From Bacteroidaceae bacterium (GTDB lineage Bacteria > Bacteroidota > Bacteroidia > Bacteroidales > Bacteroidaceae): a stretch of DNA of 25,782 bases. The translations under genes and the position numbers were made by a program. This document shows, piece by piece, positions 7,250 to 14,559 of the stretch. Under the pieces are notes generated by a model, which searched no databases, was not told the DNA's origin, and worked only from the letters and a program-made list of their open reading frames with translations. Where the stretch lies: the NCBI GenBank assembly GCA_017503065.1, contig JAFVTT010000029.1:1-25782 (forward strand), read 5' to 3'. Numbering within the stretch: position 1 is the stretch's first letter; every line of letters begins with the position of its first letter.

Positions 7250-7279
7250 CGCCCAGCATTCATAAAAACAGACGAAACG

Positions 7280-9610
7280 ATGAATAAGAATCTGGTTATC
7301 GTGGAGAGTCCTGCCAAGGCAAAGACAATAGAAAAGTTCCTTGGGGAGGAATACAAGGTCCAGTCATCATACGGACACATCCGTGACCTGAAAAAGAAGA
7401 ATTTCAGCATAAACACCGACACTTTCGCACCACAGTACGAAATCCCTGCAGACAAGCAGAAGATTGTACAGACACTGAAAAAGATGTCGGCCGAGTCGGA
7501 GACCGTATGGCTGGCTTCCGATGAAGACCGCGAGGGAGAAGCCATTTCATGGCACCTTCAGCAGGTATTGGAGTTGGATCCCACACGTACAAAGCGCATC
7601 GTCTTCCACGAGATTACCAAGAACGCCATTCTGGAGGCTATTGCCAACCCAAGGCAGATAGACAGCAACCTTGTCAATGCACAGCAGGCCCGCCGTCTGC
7701 TCGACCGCATTGTGGGTTTCAAGTTAAGCCCGGTCCTTTGGCGCAAGGTGAAGCCTGCCCTGTCTGCCGGCCGTGTGCAGAGTGTGGCAGTGCGCCTCAT
7801 CGTTGAAAAGGAGAGAGAAGTCCTTGCCTTCAAGAGTGAAGAGACATATCGCGTGACAGGTGTGTTCCTTACGGAGAAAGGCGAGGAGGTCAAGGCCGAG
7901 TTGTCAAGACGATTCACTTCGCAGGAAGAGGCAGAGGCCTTCTTGGAAAGTTGCAAGGGCGCAACGTTCACTATACAGGAAGTGACGAAGAAACCGGCAA
8001 AAAGAAGCCCTGCACCACCATTCACCACCTCCACCCTGCAACAGGAAGCAGCCCACAAACTGGGATTGAGCGTGGCACAGACCATGATGATAGCCCAGCG
8101 CCTGTATGAAGGCGGTATGATAACATACATGCGTACCGATAGTGTGAACCTGTCCAAATTGTGCCTGGGCGCCAGCAAGAAATACATTACCGAAAACATG
8201 GGAGCGGACTACGTTTCCATACGCCAGTACCATACCAGCAGCAAGGGCGCACAGGAGGCACACGAGGCCATCCGTCCCACATACATGGACAAGACAGAGA
8301 TACAAGGTTCCCTGCAGGAAAGAAGGCTTTACGAACTGATATGGAAACGTACCATAGCCAGCCAAATGGCAGATGCACAGATAGAGCGCACGCAGGCCGT
8401 CATCGGCATCAGCGGAGATAACGACAACCAGTTCATAGCCACCGGCGAGGTAATAACCTTTGACGGTTTCCTGAAGGTTTACCAGGCACACAACATCACT
8501 TCTGAGGATGAGGAGAACGAAGGTGGAGAAAACCTCCTGCCTGCACTGACAAGCGGTCAGGCACTGGACAGTCAGGAAATCCAGGCCACACAACGCTTCA
8601 GCCAGCGTCCAGCAAGATTCAACGAGGCATCACTGGTAAAGAAACTGGAAGAATTGGGTATAGGCCGTCCCTCCACATACGCCACAACCATTACCACCAT
8701 ACAGGACCGCGAGTATGTGCAGAAGGGGGACAAGGCCGGTGAAACCGTTCCATATACCGTAATCGTACTGAAGGACGGCAAGACAGAAACCATCGGGCGT
8801 GAGATAACCATAGGTGCAGAAAGAGGCAAACTCCTGCCCACGGACACTGGCATCGTGGTGAACGACTTCCTGATGGACAGTTTCCCCGAGATAATGGATT
8901 ATAACTTCACCGCCGAGGTGGAGAAGGAGTTTGACGATATCGCCGAGGGAAAGGCCGACTGGATACAGATGATACGCAAGTTCTATGAGGACTTCGATCC
9001 CAAGGTGGAGCAGAGCCTGAACAGCCGTAGCGAGCATCGTGTGGGAGAACGCTTGCTGGGCAAGGACCCCAAAAGCGGCGAACCCGTAATGGTGAAGATC
9101 GGGCGCTTCGGTCCTGTGGCGCAGATAGGCAGTACGGAGAGCACCCAGAAGCCAAGGTTTGCACAACTGAAGAAGGAGCAGAGCCTGGAAACTATAACCC
9201 TGGAGGAAGCCCTTGACCTATTCAAACTGCCAAGGGAATTGGGCGATTTCGATGGTGAAATGGTGAAGATTGGATCCGGAAAGTTCGGCCCATATATAAA
9301 TATAGGTAAGACATACATCTCCATACCCAAGGAAACCGACCCTCTGACCATCAGTCTGGAGCACGCCGTGCAGATGATTCTGCAATACCGTCTGGACGAG
9401 GCCAGAAAACACCTCAAGACCTTTGAGGAGGACGCCGAACTGGAGGTGATGAACGGCAGATACGGACCATATCTGGTCTACAAGAAGCAGAACTACAAAC
9501 TGCCCAAGAACCTGCACGACAAGGCAGAATCGCTGACTTACGAAGAGTGCATGGATATAATTAACAATGCTCCGGCACCTGCGACCAAGAGCGTGAGAAG
9601 AAAAAAGTAA
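7280..9610 (+). CDS. topA: DNA topoisomerase I (type IA)
   Basis: Relaxes negatively supercoiled DNA by a transient 5'-phosphotyrosyl break. From the ATG at 7280 the protein has 776 residues. The N-terminal Toprim domain carries E9 (LVIVESPAKAKTIEKF) and the acidic cluster in SDEDREGEAI (D81, D83, E85, E87), which bind Mg2+. The active-site tyrosine is Y283 in GGMITYMRTDSVNLS. GRPSTYA and the later type IA core follow. The C-terminus has topoisomerase C-type repeats (GRFGPVAQIG, GKFGPYINIG, GRYGPYLVY) instead of the Cys4 zinc fingers of the E. coli enzyme, as is usual in Bacteroidetes. aroK follows 10 bp later, suggesting an operon topA-aroK-speA-argB. Confidence 0.98.
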   Translation: MNKNLVIVESPAKAKTIEKFLGEEYKVQSSYGHIRDLKKKNFSINTDTFAPQYEIPADKQKIVQTLKKMSAESETVWLASDEDREGEAISWHLQQVLELDPTRTKRIVFHEITKNAILEAIANPRQIDSNLVNAQQARRLLDRIVGFKLSPVLWRKVKPALSAGRVQSVAVRLIVEKEREVLAFKSEETYRVTGVFLTEKGEEVKAELSRRFTSQEEAEAFLESCKGATFTIQEVTKKPAKRSPAPPFTTSTLQQEAAHKLGLSVAQTMMIAQRLYEGGMITYMRTDSVNLSKLCLGASKKYITENMGADYVSIRQYHTSSKGAQEAHEAIRPTYMDKTEIQGSLQERRLYELIWKRTIASQMADAQIERTQAVIGISGDNDNQFIATGEVITFDGFLKVYQAHNITSEDEENEGGENLLPALTSGQALDSQEIQATQRFSQRPARFNEASLVKKLEELGIGRPSTYATTITTIQDREYVQKGDKAGETVPYTVIVLKDGKTETIGREITIGAERGKLLPTDTGIVVNDFLMDSFPEIMDYNFTAEVEKEFDDIAEGKADWIQMIRKFYEDFDPKVEQSLNSRSEHRVGERLLGKDPKSGEPVMVKIGRFGPVAQIGSTESTQKPRFAQLKKEQSLETITLEEALDLFKLPRELGDFDGEMVKIGSGKFGPYINIGKTYISIPKETDPLTISLEHAVQMILQYRLDEARKHLKTFEEDAELEVMNGRYGPYLVYKKQNYKLPKNLHDKAESLTYEECMDIINNAPAPATKSVRRKK

Positions 9611-9620
9611 GGGCAGAGGC

Positions 9621-10148
9621 ATGAAGAGCATAGTCCTCATTGGATACATGGGAGCCGGCAAGACAACCATCGGTCATGCCATGGCAAAGGAAATGGGCCT
9701 ACAGTTCTACGACCTGGACTGGTACATAGAGATGCGCTTCCACAGGACGGTGGCGCAAATCTTTGAAGAACGTGGCGAAGAGGGCTTCCGCGAGATAGAA
9801 CGCAACATGCTTCACGAGGTGGCAGAATTCGAGAACGTCATTATCTCCTGCGGCGGAGGCACACCCTGCTTCTATGACAACATGGACTACATGAACTCGC
9901 TCTGCGACACCATATACCTGAAAGCATCGGCAGAGGTGCTGGCGGCACACCTGAAGATGGGCAAAGTGGTACGCCCCCTTATAGTGGGCAAGACAGAAGA
10001 GGATCTGACCGCATACATCCGGGACATGCTCGAAAAGCGGGAACCCTTCTACATGAAGGCCAAGCACATCTTCAACGTGGACCTGCTGAATTCAAGGGAG
10101 AAGGTGGCGGAAAGCGTAAGACTGCTCAGGGAGGCAACCGGCATATAG
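9621..10148 (+). CDS. aroK: Shikimate kinase
   Basis: Phosphorylates shikimate to shikimate 3-phosphate with ATP, the fifth step of the chorismate pathway. It has 175 residues, the normal size. Walker A is GYMGAGKT (8-15). The shikimate-binding acidic pair lies in YDLDWYIE, the GGG motif in ISCGGGTPC, and the lid region around RPLI. It starts 10 bp after topA and is probably translated from the same message. A 75-bp gap separates it from speA. Confidence 0.97.
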   Translation: MKSIVLIGYMGAGKTTIGHAMAKEMGLQFYDLDWYIEMRFHRTVAQIFEERGEEGFREIERNMLHEVAEFENVIISCGGGTPCFYDNMDYMNSLCDTIYLKASAEVLAAHLKMGKVVRPLIVGKTEEDLTAYIRDMLEKREPFYMKAKHIFNVDLLNSREKVAESVRLLREATGI

Positions 10149-10223
10149 ACCGTACATATTATTATATATCACACAGACAATACATTACAACAAACAGCCT
10201 TTGGCAATAATCCTGTCATATAA

Positions 10224-12119
10224 ATGAAAAAGTGGCGCATTGAGGACTCGGAAGAGTTGTACAACATCAAGGGATGGGGCGTGAATTTCTTTGGTATCAA
10301 CGAGAAGGGACACGTTTATGTGGAGCCTAAGAAGAACGGCACACGCATAGATTTGAAGGAAGTCGTGGACCGTCTTGCCACAAGACACGTTGCAGCACCC
10401 ATGCTACTTCGTTTCCCCGACATTCTGGACAGTAGAATCCAGAAGACGGATGCCTGCTTCCGCACCGCCGGCAAGGAATACAACTATCAGGGCGAGCATT
10501 TCATCATATATCCCATCAAGGTGAACCAGATGAGGCCTGTGGTAGAGGAGATTATCAGTCACGGCAAGAGATACAACCTCGGACTGGAGGCAGGCAGCAA
10601 GCCCGAACTGCATGCCGTGCTGGCAACACACATGGACTCGGACTCACTCATCATCTGCAACGGCCACAAGGACCAGAACTTCATTGAACTGGCACTGCTG
10701 GCACAGAAGATGGGCAAGCGTGTCTTCCTGGTGGTGGAGAAACTGCCCGAACTGAAAATCATAGCAGAAACCGCGAAGAAACTGGGTGTACGTCCCAATC
10801 TGGGCATACGCATCAAGTTGGCTTCCAGCGGTAGCGGCAAGTGGCAGGAGAGCGGAGGCGACGCCAGCAAGTTCGGTCTGAACAGTTCCGAGTTGCTCAC
10901 AGCCCTGCACACACTGGAGGAGATGGAACTGAAGGACTGCCTGACGTTCATACACTTCCACATAGGCAGCCAGATAACAAAGATTCGCCGTATCTCCACA
11001 GCCCTGAAGGAGGCTGCGCAGTTCTATGTGCAACTGCATGCCATGGGATATAACATCAAGTTCGTGGACTGTGGCGGCGGTCTGGGCGTAGATTACGACG
11101 GCACACGCAGCAGCAACTCGGAAAGTTCCGTGAACTACAGCATCCAGGAGTATGTGAACGACTGTGTCTATACCTTCGTGGAGGAATCAAACAAGAACAA
11201 CATACCGCATCCCAACCTCATCACCGAGGGCGGACGCAGCCTTACCGCACACCATTCGGTGCTGATTCTGGATGTCATGGAGAGCGTTACCGCACCCCAG
11301 ATGCCCGAGGACTTCCAGCCCACGGCAGAGGACCACAAACTGGTACACGACCTGACCGAGATATGGGACAAACTGTCCAGCCGTTCCATGTTGGAGGACT
11401 GGCACGATGCCGAGGACATCCGCGAGGAGGCTCTGGACCTGTTCCGCCACGGCATTATCGACCTGAAGACCCGTGCACAGATAGAGAGCCTTTACTGGGC
11501 CATCAGCCATGAAGTGGCAGAGCTGGCACACCACCAAAAGCATGTCCCCGACGAACTCCGCACACTGGACAAGCAGATGGCCGACAAGTACTTCTGCAAC
11601 TTCTCCCTGTTCCAAAGCATGCCCGACTCTTGGGGCATAGACCAACTGTTCCCCATCATGCCCATCGAGCGACTGGAGGAGAAACCCACACGTTCTGCCA
11701 CCCTGCAGGACATTACCTGCGACTCGGACGGCAAGATTTCGGCCTATGTGAACGGAACCCAGCAGACCAGTTACCTGCCCCTGCACACCATCAAGCAGGG
11801 AGAGCACTACTACATCGGCGTGTTCCTCGTCGGTGCATATCAGGAAATCATGGGCAACATGCACAATCTCTTCGGCGATACCAATGCCGTGCACATTTCC
11901 ATAGACGGGGATGGCGGTTACGAGATAGAGCAGATAATCGACGGTGAAACCGTGGCAGATGTGCTGGAATACGTACAATACGAACCTAAGAAACTGGTCC
12001 GCCGCCTGGAGATATGGGTCAGCAAGGCAGTAAAGGACGGCAAGATAACGGAAAGCGAGGGCAAGGAGTTCATCAGCAACTACCGTGCCGGCCTGTATGG
12101 TTACACCTACCTGGAATAA
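10224..12119 (+). CDS. speA: Biosynthetic arginine decarboxylase (PLP-dependent)
   Basis: Converts arginine to agmatine, the first step of the agmatine route to putrescine and spermidine. It is a 631-residue fold-III (alanine-racemase-like barrel) enzyme of the SpeA family. The PLP lysine is K99 in YPIKVNQMRPVVEEI. The glycine-rich phosphate-binding strand (VDCGGGLGVDYDG) and the TEGGRSLTAHHS segment match the family. A long C-terminal helical region follows the barrel, as in other SpeA proteins. argB starts 9 bp after the stop codon, so arginine synthesis and arginine consumption are linked in one transcript. Confidence 0.97.
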   Translation: MKKWRIEDSEELYNIKGWGVNFFGINEKGHVYVEPKKNGTRIDLKEVVDRLATRHVAAPMLLRFPDILDSRIQKTDACFRTAGKEYNYQGEHFIIYPIKVNQMRPVVEEIISHGKRYNLGLEAGSKPELHAVLATHMDSDSLIICNGHKDQNFIELALLAQKMGKRVFLVVEKLPELKIIAETAKKLGVRPNLGIRIKLASSGSGKWQESGGDASKFGLNSSELLTALHTLEEMELKDCLTFIHFHIGSQITKIRRISTALKEAAQFYVQLHAMGYNIKFVDCGGGLGVDYDGTRSSNSESSVNYSIQEYVNDCVYTFVEESNKNNIPHPNLITEGGRSLTAHHSVLILDVMESVTAPQMPEDFQPTAEDHKLVHDLTEIWDKLSSRSMLEDWHDAEDIREEALDLFRHGIIDLKTRAQIESLYWAISHEVAELAHHQKHVPDELRTLDKQMADKYFCNFSLFQSMPDSWGIDQLFPIMPIERLEEKPTRSATLQDITCDSDGKISAYVNGTQQTSYLPLHTIKQGEHYYIGVFLVGAYQEIMGNMHNLFGDTNAVHISIDGDGGYEIEQIIDGETVADVLEYVQYEPKKLVRRLEIWVSKAVKDGKITESEGKEFISNYRAGLYGYTYLE

Positions 12120-12128
12120 ACGAAGACA

Positions 12129-12944
12129 ATGGACAAGATAAACGTCATAAAGGTTGGAGGTGCCGTAGTAGAGAACGAGGCATCGCTGAAGGAACTCATC
12201 AACCAGTTCGCCACTATGCCGGGTTATAAGGTGCTGGTGCATGGCGGAGGACGCTCGGCCACCAGGATAGCATCGCAGTTGGGCATAGAAAGCCGTATGG
12301 TGGGCGGCCGCCGCATTACCGACGAGGACATGCTCCAGGTAGTGACCATGGTGTACGGCGGTCTGGTGAACAAGCGCATCGTTGCCGCCCTGCAGGCCAG
12401 AGGAGTGAATGCCATTGGCCTGACCGGTGCCGACATGGACATTATCCGAAGCCACAGGCGTGAGCCGAAGATGGTTACCCTGGACGACGGCACACAGGAA
12501 ATGGTGGACTTCGGTTTCGTGGGCGACGTGGACCATGCCAACGGTCATCGCCTGGCCTCACTTGTCAAGGCCAGGGACGGCATACAGGCTGCAGTGCCTG
12601 TGGTGGCACCGCTCACACACGATGGAATGGGCAATATCCTCAACACCAATGCCGACACGATGGCCGCCACGGTGGCAAAGGCCCTGACGGAGGAGTTCGA
12701 CGTTACCCTGACCTATTGCTTCGAGAAACCCGGCGTGATGGCCGATGCAGAGGACGACGACAGTGTCATCCCATCCATCAACACAGAATCCTATGCCCGC
12801 CTGAAGGCCGACGGCATAGTCAGCGGTGGCATGATTCCCAAACTGGACAATGCCTTTGACAGCATTTCATCGGGAGTGAAGCGCGTAGTTATCACACACT
12901 TCATGGACATACAAGCCAGCATGGGAACGGTGATAGAGAAGTAG
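12129..12944 (+). CDS. argB: Acetylglutamate kinase (possibly N-succinylglutamate kinase)
   Basis: Amino-acid-kinase-fold enzyme of arginine biosynthesis, phosphorylating the gamma-carboxyl of N-acylglutamate. It has 271 residues. ATP-site elements: K8 in IKVGGAVV, the glycine loop HGGGRSAT (38-45), and SGGMIPKLDNAF near 213-224. The acyl-glutamate site includes NTNADTMA (162-169). The usual HGGGPxI loop reads HGGGRSAT here. Bacteroidetes such as B. fragilis use N-succinylated intermediates, so the natural substrate may be N-succinylglutamate; that is inferred from the taxon, not from this sequence. It is the last gene of the topA-aroK-speA-argB run and is followed by a strong terminator. Confidence 0.93.
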   Translation: MDKINVIKVGGAVVENEASLKELINQFATMPGYKVLVHGGGRSATRIASQLGIESRMVGGRRITDEDMLQVVTMVYGGLVNKRIVAALQARGVNAIGLTGADMDIIRSHRREPKMVTLDDGTQEMVDFGFVGDVDHANGHRLASLVKARDGIQAAVPVVAPLTHDGMGNILNTNADTMAATVAKALTEEFDVTLTYCFEKPGVMADAEDDDSVIPSINTESYARLKADGIVSGGMIPKLDNAFDSISSGVKRVVITHFMDIQASMGTVIEK

Positions 12945-12966
12945 CACCGGTCTTATGTGAACCAAT

Positions 12967-13000
12967 CCGAAGCCCCGACTACCCAAGGTCGGGGCTTCGG
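12967..13000 (+). terminator. Terminator of the topA-argB operon
   Basis: CCGAAGCCCCGAC (12967-12979) pairs perfectly with GTCGGGGCTTCGG (12988-13000) over an 8-nt loop, starting 22 bp after argB. A GTTGTT tract follows instead of a pure U run. Confidence 0.85.
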
Positions 13001-13036
13001 GTTGTTAGGTCCCGGACATAGTGGCGGTAATTTTTT

Positions 13037-13145
13037 GTTGTACTATCAACAGAGCAGTGTTGATGTGACAACAGAACGGTGTTGATACTACAACAAAGAC
13101 AATGCTGACGCGACGGCAGGACTGTGTTGATGCGACGACAAAGGC
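13037..13145. repeat. Array of five tandem 20-23-bp units, each a mini-hairpin
   Basis: Units lie at about 13037-13056, 13057-13078, 13079-13101, 13102-13123 and 13124-13145. Units 2-5 follow the pattern TGTTG-N6-CAACA, a 5-bp stem with a 6-nt loop; unit 1 is GTTG-N6-CAAC. Sequence changes keep the pairing: unit 4 has TGCTG with CGGCA and unit 5 has TGTTG with CGACA (G-U). The spacing is about two helical turns. The array lies between the argB terminator and the promoter of the regulator gene. It could be a set of operators or a structured RNA; no gene is visible in it. Confidence 0.75.
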
Positions 13146-13156
13146 GAAAGGTGCCG

Positions 13157-13183
13157 TTGTCACGCTTGTCACATTCTTGTCAC
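13157..13183. promoter_or_regulatory. Three direct TTGTCAC repeats upstream of the regulator promoter
   Basis: TTGTCAC occurs at 13157-13163, 13166-13172 and 13177-13183, with start-to-start spacing of 9 and 11 bp, near one helical turn. They lie about 45-70 bp upstream of the -7 box at 13228 and may be activator or repressor sites. This is based on position and repetition only. Confidence 0.45.
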
Positions 13184-13227
13184 ACCTTTTTCACGCCCCG
13201 AGGAAAGGTTATTTGCACCATTTTGCC

Positions 13228-13235
13228 TATCTTTG
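13228..13235 (+). promoter_or_regulatory. -7 box of the regulator gene promoter
   Basis: TATCTTTG matches TAnnTTTG and lies 22 bp before the ATG at 13257. No good -33 TTTG is found at standard spacing, which would fit a promoter that needs an activator. Confidence 0.6.
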
Positions 13236-13256
13236 CACGCAAACAACCATGACACC

Positions 13257-14423
13257 ATGAAAACTTGTACCCATCTCTTATTGTCCCTCGGGCTTCTCGT
13301 GTCCATTGTATGTTGTAGGAACACGCGTACACCCGAACAGGAGCAGCGCATGGCTCACGACTACCTGTGGCAGGCCAACAAGACGAGCCTGGAGAAGAAC
13401 GACGAGCGTATGGCCCTGTACGACAAGGCGGCTCTGCATTTTGCCAATATTGTCGTGCGCGAAGACGCCAACGATACGGTGCGTGCCGATGCCCTGTTTA
13501 CCTTGCGATGGATTGCCGCCTACATACGGCACGACTATGAAATGGCGCTGCAGTACCTTAACCAGTACCTTGAAATAGTAGGGCCGGAACATGAGAGTTA
13601 TCCTACGTGTATGGCCTACAAGGCCGATGATTTGTGGCATTTCGGAGCGCACGACTCTGCCATGCACTATGCCTACAAGGCTCTGGAGGCGCCGCATACT
13701 CCGCACGACCGAATAGAGTACATCTGCCATCATATACTATGGAATATATATGATAGCCGCGAGATACCCGACTCGGCACACAAGCACAAGGTCCTGCATA
13801 CGCAGATACGCGACAGCCGTGCATTCGAACCGATGAGCATGGAGGAACTGAAGAACCAGATTGAAACCGACATTATCGCCTCATCCAAAGACAGGTACAA
13901 TGCCGTGTACATTTGGATTGCAGGTGTGGCAGGGCTTGCCTTGATATGTATATTGTGCGCATTTGTCCTGTATCGCAGACGCAGAAACACTAACATTGCC
14001 CATGAGGAGGCACAAACCGAAGACAACCCCATGGCAGGCAGTGCCGATGCCGGCGATGCCGAAAGCCTGCGCCTTGCTTTGGCTAAGGGCAATGAACAGT
14101 TCGGGCAAACCTCTGTATGCCACGACATCAATGCCATGAAGGTGAACGAGAGGGAACTGCCCGCCATCAATTCCGAGGGCAGGCGGTATATAGAGCGGAC
14201 GCTGCTGGAATGTTTTGCCGGGGCGTGCGGAATACTGCTCGAGGGCAGCGACCTCAACGAACAGGAACTTGTCTGCATCCTGTGCATGTACCTCGGTTAT
14301 TCCAATACCCTTGCCGCGCATCTCGGACACACGACCAATGCCACCATACGCAAGCGCAAGGAACGCATACGCAAGAAGGTTTCTGCCGCCCGATACGAGG
14401 TCTTGACAGGGGAAAAGCAATAG
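13257..14423 (+). CDS. Membrane-anchored TPR-like protein with cytoplasmic HTH-type C-terminus (putative regulator)
   Basis: A 388-residue protein. The start is hydrophobic (about 5-20) and ends in a Cys pair (C19, C20), possibly a lipoprotein signal although the lipobox is weak. Residues about 28-200 are alpha-helical with TPR-like spacing. A clear membrane segment at about 216-239 is followed by RRRRN, placing the C-terminus in the cytoplasm. Residues about 330-375 resemble a helix-turn-helix (ELVCILCMYLGYSN, AAHLGH, then a basic RKRKERIRKKV helix). The layout is like Bacteroidetes TPR-TM-HTH regulators that sense a periplasmic signal. I chose the ATG at 13257 because the upstream TTG at 13233 lies inside the promoter. 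The next gene on the same strand is the large GH2 enzyme, a possible target. Function is inferred from architecture. Confidence 0.8.
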   Translation: MKTCTHLLLSLGLLVSIVCCRNTRTPEQEQRMAHDYLWQANKTSLEKNDERMALYDKAALHFANIVVREDANDTVRADALFTLRWIAAYIRHDYEMALQYLNQYLEIVGPEHESYPTCMAYKADDLWHFGAHDSAMHYAYKALEAPHTPHDRIEYICHHILWNIYDSREIPDSAHKHKVLHTQIRDSRAFEPMSMEELKNQIETDIIASSKDRYNAVYIWIAGVAGLALICILCAFVLYRRRRNTNIAHEEAQTEDNPMAGSADAGDAESLRLALAKGNEQFGQTSVCHDINAMKVNERELPAINSEGRRYIERTLLECFAGACGILLEGSDLNEQELVCILCMYLGYSNTLAAHLGHTTNATIRKRKERIRKKVSAARYEVLTGEKQ

Positions 14424-14516
14424 ACTCAGGCAGGAAATACCGCATTTTTGCCGACGAAAAGCCAGAAGAGGCGCTAAAGACTTGGCGAAATACTATGGAA
14501 TTCAAAATATTATTGC

Positions 14517-14524
14517 TATCTTTG
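14517..14524 (+). promoter_or_regulatory. -7 box of the GH2 gene promoter
   Basis: TATCTTTG fits TAnnTTTG and lies 35 bp before the ATG at 14560, within the 136-bp gap after the regulator gene. The -33 box is unclear. A separate promoter means that the GH2 gene need not be co-transcribed with the regulator. Confidence 0.65.
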
Positions 14525-14559
14525 CAACGAAACGCATATAACCTAAATAACAAATTAAC

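Noticed and set aside
7247..7279. N-terminal extension of topA
   Set aside because: The start would lie within the -7 box, upstream of the likely transcription start; the family start fits the ATG at 7280.
11187..12548. 453-codon antisense frame across speA and argB
   Set aside because: It spans two well-supported genes and has no recognisable motif.
13037..13145. CRISPR array
   Set aside because: Units are contiguous, only 20-23 bp long, with no spacers and no cas genes.
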